From NCBI GenBank assembly GCA_002081555.1, contig MZNV01000882.1:1-25686 (forward strand): a stretch of DNA of 25,686 nt, read 5' to 3'. The notes under the pieces were generated by a model. That model did not search any database and had not been told where the DNA came from. It saw only the letters and a program-made list of their open reading frames with translations. Source of the DNA: Protostelium mycophagum (Eukaryota; Evosea; Variosea; Protosteliida; Protosteliaceae). The position numbers and the translations under genes were made by a program. Within the stretch, counting starts at the first letter, position 1, and each line of letters opens with the position of its first letter. This document shows positions 19,501 through 25,686 of the stretch, piece after piece.

Positions 19501-20055
19501 TTACCTACAGCAACAGAGAACCTCTTCTGTTCTGTTGCCAAAATAAAAATTAAAATGATTATGAAAAGATGACAAATAAACCATGATAGAATTACTGTCC
19601 CCACAATTGTGGGTCAGATTGTTTCCGGGGGCCATGACCTTTGCGCCAGCACAGAAAGAAGAAGGAAGGACCCCAGAGAATTGGTTGTTGGAAAGTACGA
19701 CGGTGAGGAGCGAGTTTGTGGGGTTGATGTCTGGCACCTGACCATCCAGTTGATTATTTGAGACATCAATGAAAGAGAGAGGTAGCCGAGCCAGACTACT
19801 TGGGAGAGTGCCAATCAGGTTATTGTTGGCCAGAGCGAGGTAGGTCAGATTCGGGAAGAGGTCCGGTAGATTGGTGGGTATGGGTCCAGTGAGGTTCATA
19901 GAATTCAGTAATAGCAATGCCACCCGACCTGAGCCTCTGCAAATGATGTTTGGGATCTTTGCGCAAGGATCAGTTGTTGTGACGAACTCTTCAAGTGTCT
20001 GAATCTGGCATGATGCAAGAGCATAGATAGAGAATACAAAGAAGAACTTCAGCAT
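19501..20055 (-). CDS. Secreted plant-type leucine-rich-repeat protein
   Basis: The frame gives 184 aa from the ATG at 20055-20053. The N-terminus is a signal peptide (LKFFFVFSIYALASC), then a short cap containing DPCAKIPNIIC. Four LRRs of the LxxLxLxxNxLxGxIPxxL type follow: GPIPTNL, then LTYLALANNNLIGTLPSSLA, FIDVSNNQLDGQVP and VVLSNNQFSGVLPSS. A Cys-containing end (NNLTHNC) closes the solenoid. The last about 30 residues are atypical and may be intron read-through; another frame there encodes a membrane-like segment (VILSWFICHLFIIILIFIL), so the 3' end is uncertain and a membrane-anchored form is possible. It diverges from the second MACPF gene with 110 bp between starts, suggesting shared control. 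LRRs of this kind bind proteins or glycans; the ligand is unknown. Confidence 0.75.
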   Translation of the reverse strand: MLKFFFVFSIYALASCQIQTLEEFVTTTDPCAKIPNIICRGSGRVALLLLNSMNLTGPIPTNLPDLFPNLTYLALANNNLIGTLPSSLARLPLSFIDVSNNQLDGQVPDINPTNSLLTVVLSNNQFSGVLPSSFCAGAKVMAPGNNLTHNCGDSNSIMVYLSSFHNHFNFYFGNRTEEVLCCCR

Positions 20056-20165
20056 CACAGTCGTGAATTCCGCCAATCATGTTGTTTCTGCAGTAAATGT
20101 TGGTTTCGTACCCATTTACACTCCCTCAAATCTGCGAACACGTAAAAACATAATTGTAGATTGGT
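20056..20165. promoter_or_regulatory. 110-bp bidirectional promoter between LRR and MACPF genes
   Basis: The LRR gene (start 20055, minus) and the second MACPF gene (start 20166, plus) leave 110 bp for both promoters and 5' leaders. I see no TATA box close to either start; AACATAATTGTAGATTGG precedes the plus ATG. The shared-promoter call is inferred from geometry. If the MACPF start is the later ATG at 20214, the gap grows to 158 bp. Confidence 0.5.
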
Positions 20166-23100
20166 ATGAATCTTAATTTCATGCCAGGTTTCGTACCGAT
20201 CAATCCTTTTGCGATGTGGGCCCTGAACACATGGTTATGGTTATTATTCATGATCTTTTTGAGGGCTCAATCTGCCACTCTCGCACTCTCTCAGACAGGA
20301 TGTGCGAGTGATTTGGTCAAGGTTAACATGTCCGCCGCCTCTTTTGAAGGGTGCGAGGTCAGTTCAGTCTCGCGTTTGGAATACGGTTCAACGAAATCAA
20401 TTATCTTTACTCAAGATGACACCATCCTCACCCTTCCTCCTCTGAATGGTCTCATCGAGGTGGATATTGCTTGCGAGTCAGCCAACATGAGCGGCACACT
20501 GAACGTCTCCACGGCCGGATTTTCTTATTTTGAGGTGGAGGAATTGGAGGACACCTATCAAATAAATTGGGTATACGGCTGCTCAGCTCGGTGTACAACT
20601 TGGAACTGGACCAGTGCCTACGTCAATGCATCTAACACTCAGACTGTCTGTGTCGACAACATACCACAGTTTGCGGAGAGCTCAAACTGCCTGATACCGA
20701 ATGTTGGTTCTCAGTTGACCTTCTCACTTACACAACAATGTGCTAATGGAATTGGAGGTAAGCAGTGCAATGGCGTTCAACTCTGACCCATCAGATGTTT
20801 TTCATTATGTGATGGCATATTGTGGAGATAATATGTGCTCGGCGGGAGAGACGTGTGTTAGCTGTCCACAAGACTGTCAAAGCTGTGAGTCACGAAATGA
20901 ATTGTAAAAATCAAATCACCCTCTCACCTCTCAGGTTATCACAATGGATTTGCGGCAATTATCGGCAACAGCAACAACCTGATGAATGGGCTTGTAAATT
21001 CCATCGGGGAACCCGCACCAGGATACAACGGAGCATGCAGCACGCCCACTACCTATCAGGCCTGGATTAGGTGTTTTTTTTCCCATGAATAATGGCGAGA
21101 GTGAGAATTCACACCCCAGCAGAGCTAATGAAAGTGGGACTTATGTGCTTCAGAGCAAATCCAATCATATATTAGATATAAAAGTGACAAACGCTTTTAC
21201 TTCGCAGTTACTTCTTCACCTAGTGGATGTTGTGGCAAAAAATAAGACAGTTACAAAGAGGATTGAGCTCCAAGCAGGTGATGCTCAACAATATGATAGA
21301 TGATGACATAATAAGGTTCCATATATCAAATAGAGATCAGTGCAGATTATTGCAATTCGCAAGTCCTCCTTGCCCCTCCCCACGGAGTGATACAGACGTT
21401 GAATTCTACATACTTTGACGTGTTCTTTTCCATAGGAAGTAAGTGTTACATCTTGATCATTCAACTGACGTTCTTTTAGCTTGTGGTGATGGTCTGTGTG
21501 ACATGTATGATGTCAATTGCCCTGCAGATTGCGGTTCAGATATCCCTTTGGTGACGGAGATTTTTGAAAACACAACTGAAGAACCTACTGGTTGTACGGA
21601 GGAAGACCTTGCAACCAACTTTGTCAATTGCTGGAATAATATGTTAAGATGTGCGGACGTCTCTGGTTTTGTTCCTACTGGAACACCCACTGCAGATGAT
21701 ACACCAGGAAGCCTCCTTTTTGGTCAACAGAAATGGAGGGTTCCCGGAATAGAACACGCTCAAAAGGGACTTGATTATTTCACCGGAAGAGAGGCTCCAG
21801 CATCTGTCTTCGATTTCACTTATTGCAAAGCAGAAACCGTACAAGACATTTGGTTGGGGACTAATTATTATGTGCCCGACCAGCTCTCTGTAACTCTGTT
21901 GCCTCAGTGCACTTACGATACTAAGAATGACCTATTTGCATCGACACAAGAAAAGAATTGGAAGGCTGATCTCGCTGCGGGATTTAGTTATTCAGACAAT
22001 TTTGCCATTGGAGGCCAAGAAGGTATAGGAGCAGCAACCAATATCATTGGCAGTGGTATGTGAAACAACAATTTAATCTTTAATTGAACATACGAAGCAT
22101 CTGGTGGGAATGCTTTGGGACTCTCTGCTGGTGGGTCTTACAGCTCCAATTTTGCCACCCAGAGTAGCACCTTCACTGCTGTGACCAGTACCGATTGTAC
22201 CACAGCAAAATGGCAACTGAGGAAGTTCAGGCTGAGTGACACATTTTTGAGGGATTTGTATAGAGCAAGCACTCCTGATGATTGGATGTAAGAGACAATT
22301 TATATGTATTGGCTGAAGATGAAATAGGAATATCATCGAGATATATGGCACCCACTACTATAAGAGTGGTACACTTGGTGGAAAACTGGAGATGATTACC
22401 CTCATCTCACAAGAATCGGTGCAATCCAGCTCTGATTTTGCAATTCAAGCTGCACTAAATTTCAAATACAACAGAAAGGTCTCTGCATTCAAAGGAACAG
22501 TTGAAGGGTCTCTTGATATTGGACTGGATATAAATGTCGGCTACCAAAGCTCTGATTCTTTGGAGACAGATACTGAGACCAGCACCAGTACATTCAAAGT
22601 ATGGGGAGGAGCCCCAGGTTCATTTGGTGAGAAATAATCATCTTACATCTTATTATTGAACCGACTGTTGTAGGGCCTGGTGATGACAGTGAAACACCCA
22701 ACACCTGGAGTCAATGGGCACCTACCGTGGATTCTAGACCTGTTCCCATCGATTATAAAGTCGGATCTATTGCTGAACTCATTCCCAACACATTAGGAGA
22801 GCATGGAAACTTGAGGACACAATGGGTGATAGCACTTAATTCATACCTTACCTCTGGCGGACAGGCTATAGACCGTGAGTATCCAGCTTATTTTCAAGCC
22901 GATCATCTTATGCAATCTCAGGCAGCACCCCTCTACTTATTGAAGTATCCATGAAAAGTTTCACTCCCAACCAACTTTATACTGGTGACCTGGTATTCAC
23001 CGTACCTGCAGGTGGTGTGCCTCAACCGCCCAGAACCTCTCCTTCGATTGGTCCGCTCGCATTCAGACTAATTGGTACCAACTCCTCCGAGATACAATTT

Positions 23101-25152
23101 ACACCATTCCTGACACCCTCCACTTCATCACCACATGAATTCCAATCTTATGTGACCACCTCATTCACACACCAAACTCAATATATGGGAGATATCACTG
23201 CAATAGAGTTGGTCAATCTACACCGTGTGTCTTCAGAATATCTCGAGGGTGGCAGCCCTGATGGTTGGCCAGTATATTCTATTAAGATCACGGATACTGC
23301 CAGATCTAAGGTTAATTGAACTCTATTGAGCTTACTTATGTTAATAGGCGGTCTATTTCCGAGACATACGATTGGATCAATGGTCATGCAACACCCAGGT
23401 GTGTTCGTATTATGGCCCTACCCTTCACAATTCTGCTTGCACATCAAGCTCTTGTCTTGTAAAACCCACTATTATGACCTCAGCTATGCAGGTGAAAAAG
23501 TTACAACATCATCTCAGTGACTAAGTTAGCAATAGGTCGAGGTGCAACTTCTCAGTCTTGGCTTTATGAATGCACCAAGCCGAATGACAGTTACGATCAT
23601 GGGCAAAGATGGCCAAATAACTGGTGTGGTGAGTAATCCATCATGCCCAGAATGCCCACCCAACGTTCGTGGTGTATTAAGCACTTGGTTATATGGAGTT
23701 GACAATATTGGAGCCATACAGGTAACGGGACTAATTGATCTTATTGTACCCTATTGAAAACAATAGGGTATCTCCCTTCAAAATATTCCTTTCAATCCAG
23801 TCAATCCTGCTGAGGCAATGAAGACGCAGCCGTGCACTAGCTCTCCGTTTTTAGGTTATGAGTCAGTGGCCATTTGTAAACCACAACAGTGGATTTATCC
23901 TGGGGATGTTACGTTAAGCGGCTTCAATTTCATTGGCTTGGACGACGTACAAATATCTGGAACCCTTACATTGAACTCAGGAGCGGTTCTATCTATTGCC
24001 AAAGTGGCTCCCCTGATGGGCTCAGTCAACGCATCTCAAATCTCCTTCATGACAGGAACTATTATTGAAGTGGTTATTTATGACAGTACATCTGATCTTA
24101 ACGGACCTACAATATCGGGATTGGTAATTCGAGGAAGCTCCATCCCCAGTGTACAAGTGAAAGATGCATTCCCCGGTGTGCTCTGTACCCAATACAAAGT
24201 GTCCATTCAACCTACTTATACTGTGGTTGTAAATACTCCAACGTCCTCCACATCTTCATCCACATCTTCTACAATTGGTTTACCACCTACCACCTCTCCC
24301 TCACCTAATCCAATTAATGGTGGAAGTGATGATGGTGGAACTCCAGATATCATACCACCAAGAAATAAACCGGATTACACACCTCCTGGGGATGACAGTC
24401 AATGCCAAGACTACAATTCTCAGTGTGATCCCTATGACACCAGGCCATTTGCCTGTTCAACATTTGTCGCGGGATGCTATGCGACTGGAGGATATTGTCC
24501 AGGTCTTGAAGCTTGCACACAGGGCAGCACGTATTTCAATAGAAAGAGGATCAACGGTGGTGGTGGTGGGACTCTTGGTGGCGGTGGTAGAGGAGGTGGA
24601 GGCATTCCCAACCCAAATCAAGTGATTTCTCAGTACACCGTCCAGATTCTTCCACTTGCCTTAAATGTGTGCCGAGTACAAGTCAACTTGGTATCCAACA
24701 CGCAGCTCACCACGTTTGATGCCCAAGGAAATTCTATCATCCACAAGAACTTAGAGGGTGTTTTTCTTCCATCAGTGGTCAATCTACAATTAGCCTACAA
24801 TGCCTGTGCCGCATTCATCTTCAAGCAAAATAGTCCAGCCTCTGCAGAATTTCTAGATCTCTTCTGTAGCTACAACCAACTCACTGGCACAGACTGCATT
24901 AGTTATCAGATGTATTCTGCTCAGGGATGGTTCAATAATAGTAGTCCTACTTGGGGTATATCAGACAATTCAAATACCTTCACACCCATCGACTGGTTTA
25001 TTAGCGCATATAACAATTCCAATCTTGTATTCCCCCTCGGTGTCCGCCCTTCTGATTCTCAGCGGACAATAGCCTCTGGTTGTCTAAATCTGGGTTCAGG
25101 GAAGAGAGTCTTGGATTTCTCCCTTATCTCTCATATATATGAACTCAAGTAA
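20166..25152 (+). CDS. Secreted MACPF protein, 13 exons, whole
   Basis: Exons: 20166-20757, 20795-20884, 20935-21070, 21120-21277, 21334-21438, 21480-22055, 22098-22287, 22328-22626, 22674-22874, 22922-23310, 23348-23491, 23536-23721, 23767-25152; introns 37-56 nt, product 1483 aa. A hydrophobic leader (ALNTWLWLLFMIFLRAQS) is the signal peptide; the ATG at 20214 would give a tighter one. Module CGDNMCSAGETCVSC lies near 210 and CGDGLCDMYDVNCPADC near 361. The MACPF domain is at about 448-775 with YGTHYY (DNA 22344-22361), LGGKLEM, WGGAPGSFG and TWSQWAPTV. A PLAT-like domain at about 790-920 carries AFRLIG, GDITAIELVNL and GWPVYSIKITD. The C-terminal region has ISGTLTLNSGAVLSIA and, unlike the paralogue, a Ser/Thr, Cys and Gly-rich insert. 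Role as for the paralogue: membrane-active or adhesive secreted protein, inferred from family. Confidence 0.88.
24228..24620 (+). repeat. Low-complexity insert inside the second MACPF gene
   Basis: Codons here give a Ser/Thr run (TPTSSTSSSTSST), a Pro/Gly/Asp-rich part, a compact Cys-rich piece with eight cysteines, and a Gly run encoded by GGT/GGN repeats at about 24556-24603. The first MACPF gene has no counterpart between its GSITATQINF-type region and the following conserved block, so this is an insertion in one copy or a loss in the other. The runs look like linkers around a small disulphide-rich domain. Confidence 0.7.
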
Positions 25153-25156
25153 TAAA
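25151..25156 (+). terminator. AATAAA overlapping the MACPF stop codon
   Basis: The end reads AAG TAA TAA ACC: the stop at 25150-25152 overlaps AATAAA at 25151-25156, with a second TAA directly after. This implies a very short 3' UTR, leaving room for the next plus-strand gene about 75 bp downstream. Confidence 0.45.
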
Positions 25157-25228
25157 CCCATCATTGGATATTAATGCTCTTCAAGTTTTGCATAAAATTC
25201 TCACCATATATTTATCAGAGATCTCTGA

Positions 25229-25686
25229 TGTGTGACAAGGCGACCGAGAGGTAATCAAGAGATCGAGGAGATTGAGAGACAACCATTTCTTCCTCAAGCC
25301 GAAGTAAAGTGTCATGGCATGGTGTCTCACAGCTGTTTACGTAAAGCCAAGTGTTCTTTGGTGTACCAATTTTCAGATCGTCAGCGGATGTAAGTTTTAT
25401 CGCTCGATAATTCCGGCATCAGTCATACTAAAATAATAAACATCCCCGAACGTCCCTTTTGCAATGCGTATGCAAATGACAGCCATGGTTGGGAAAATTT
25501 GAGAGAATTTGTACCTCTATATGACAAGTTGGAAGAGTACAGGAGGGTGACAGAGGAGCAGAACAGAATAGCACATGTTGTGGAGGGTACAGAATTGCCC
25601 TTGCGGATATCTCCCATCAAATTGATCTTCACGGCGATGATACGCTCTCTTTGTGTTTCTTTTAAAATAAAGTCTCTTCATTGGAT
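25229..25686 (+). CDS. 5' part of an unrecognised gene, cut by the window edge
   Basis: Exon 25229-25389 is open (PFLPQAEVKCHGMVSHSCLR, then KAKCSLVYQFSDRQR) and ends at GGAT|GTAAGTTT. The next exon starts at 25423 after CCGGCATCAG, joins in phase 2 and stays open to the edge (IPERPFCNAYANDSHGWENL, later FVPLYDKLEEYRRVTEEQNR). The intron would be 33 nt, at the low end for this window. The start is unresolved; an acceptor-like TTTATCAG at 25218 suggests an upstream exon or a start close by. Several Cys and His in the first exon (C-x3-H spacing) hint at metal binding, but I cannot name a domain. Confidence 0.45.

Noticed and set aside
24275-24625. 116-codon frame inside the second MACPF gene
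   Set aside because: Out-of-frame reading of the Ser/Thr and Gly-rich insert; the main frame is supported on both sides by similarity to the partner gene.
12592-25152. MACPF genes as bacterial toxin genes acquired recently
   Set aside because: Both are split by 12-14 spliceosomal introns mostly at shared positions and share base composition with neighbours, so the duplication and the genes are long-resident in a eukaryote.

Overview
The window looks like nuclear DNA of a protist with compact genes. Coding exons are cut by many very short GT-AG introns (about 33-56 nt in the two largest genes, 68-188 nt and very AT-rich in another). Genes sit on both strands, stop codons can lie inside AATAAA, and the proteins include secreted MACPF and plant-type LRR proteins plus one ankyrin unit of the LLLQD-RVD-SADD style. 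Together these suggest a free-living amoebozoan, possibly protosteloid. That is inference; no rRNA or other species marker is present.

Layout. 1-1300: two divergent genes (an unrecognised minus-strand gene running off the left edge, and a GNAT-like protein) share a short promoter region holding a 20-bp minisatellite. 1300-3760: poorly coding DNA with splice-like fragments, a 102-bp hairpin MITE with an 8-bp target duplication, several short tandem duplications and a decayed coiled-coil-like stretch. 3763-6647: a 12-exon gene (592 aa as I splice it) with one clear TPR motif, tandemly duplicated phase-2 exons at its 3' end, and a perfect 54-bp hairpin across an intron/exon border. 6650-12590: AT-rich DNA with an isolated ankyrin fragment and several weak or broken-up coding stretches, mostly on the minus strand. 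12592-25152: the main content, two long paralogous secreted MACPF genes arranged head to head (minus strand 12592-17928, 15 exons, 1584 aa; plus strand 20166-25152, 13 exons, 1483 aa). Between them lie a secreted LRR gene, divergent from the second MACPF gene with 110 bp between starts, and a displaced broken copy of the repeat exons of the 3763-6647 gene. 25229-25686: start of another plus-strand gene running off the right edge.

The two MACPF proteins share one order: signal peptide, Cys-rich beta-type region, a CGDG-x-C module, beta-type region, a second CGDxxCDxYDxNCPxDC module, MACPF domain with an intact YGTH[FY] signature, a PLAT/LH2-like beta-sandwich, and a long C-terminal region with beta-solenoid-like repeats. 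Every exon phase joins cleanly in both, so they look whole. With the adjacent secreted LRR gene they form a small locus of predicted extracellular proteins, plausibly for prey handling, defence or adhesion; function is not shown by the sequence. I recognised no retroelement, Polinton or other virus-like element, no tRNA or rRNA and no CRISPR.
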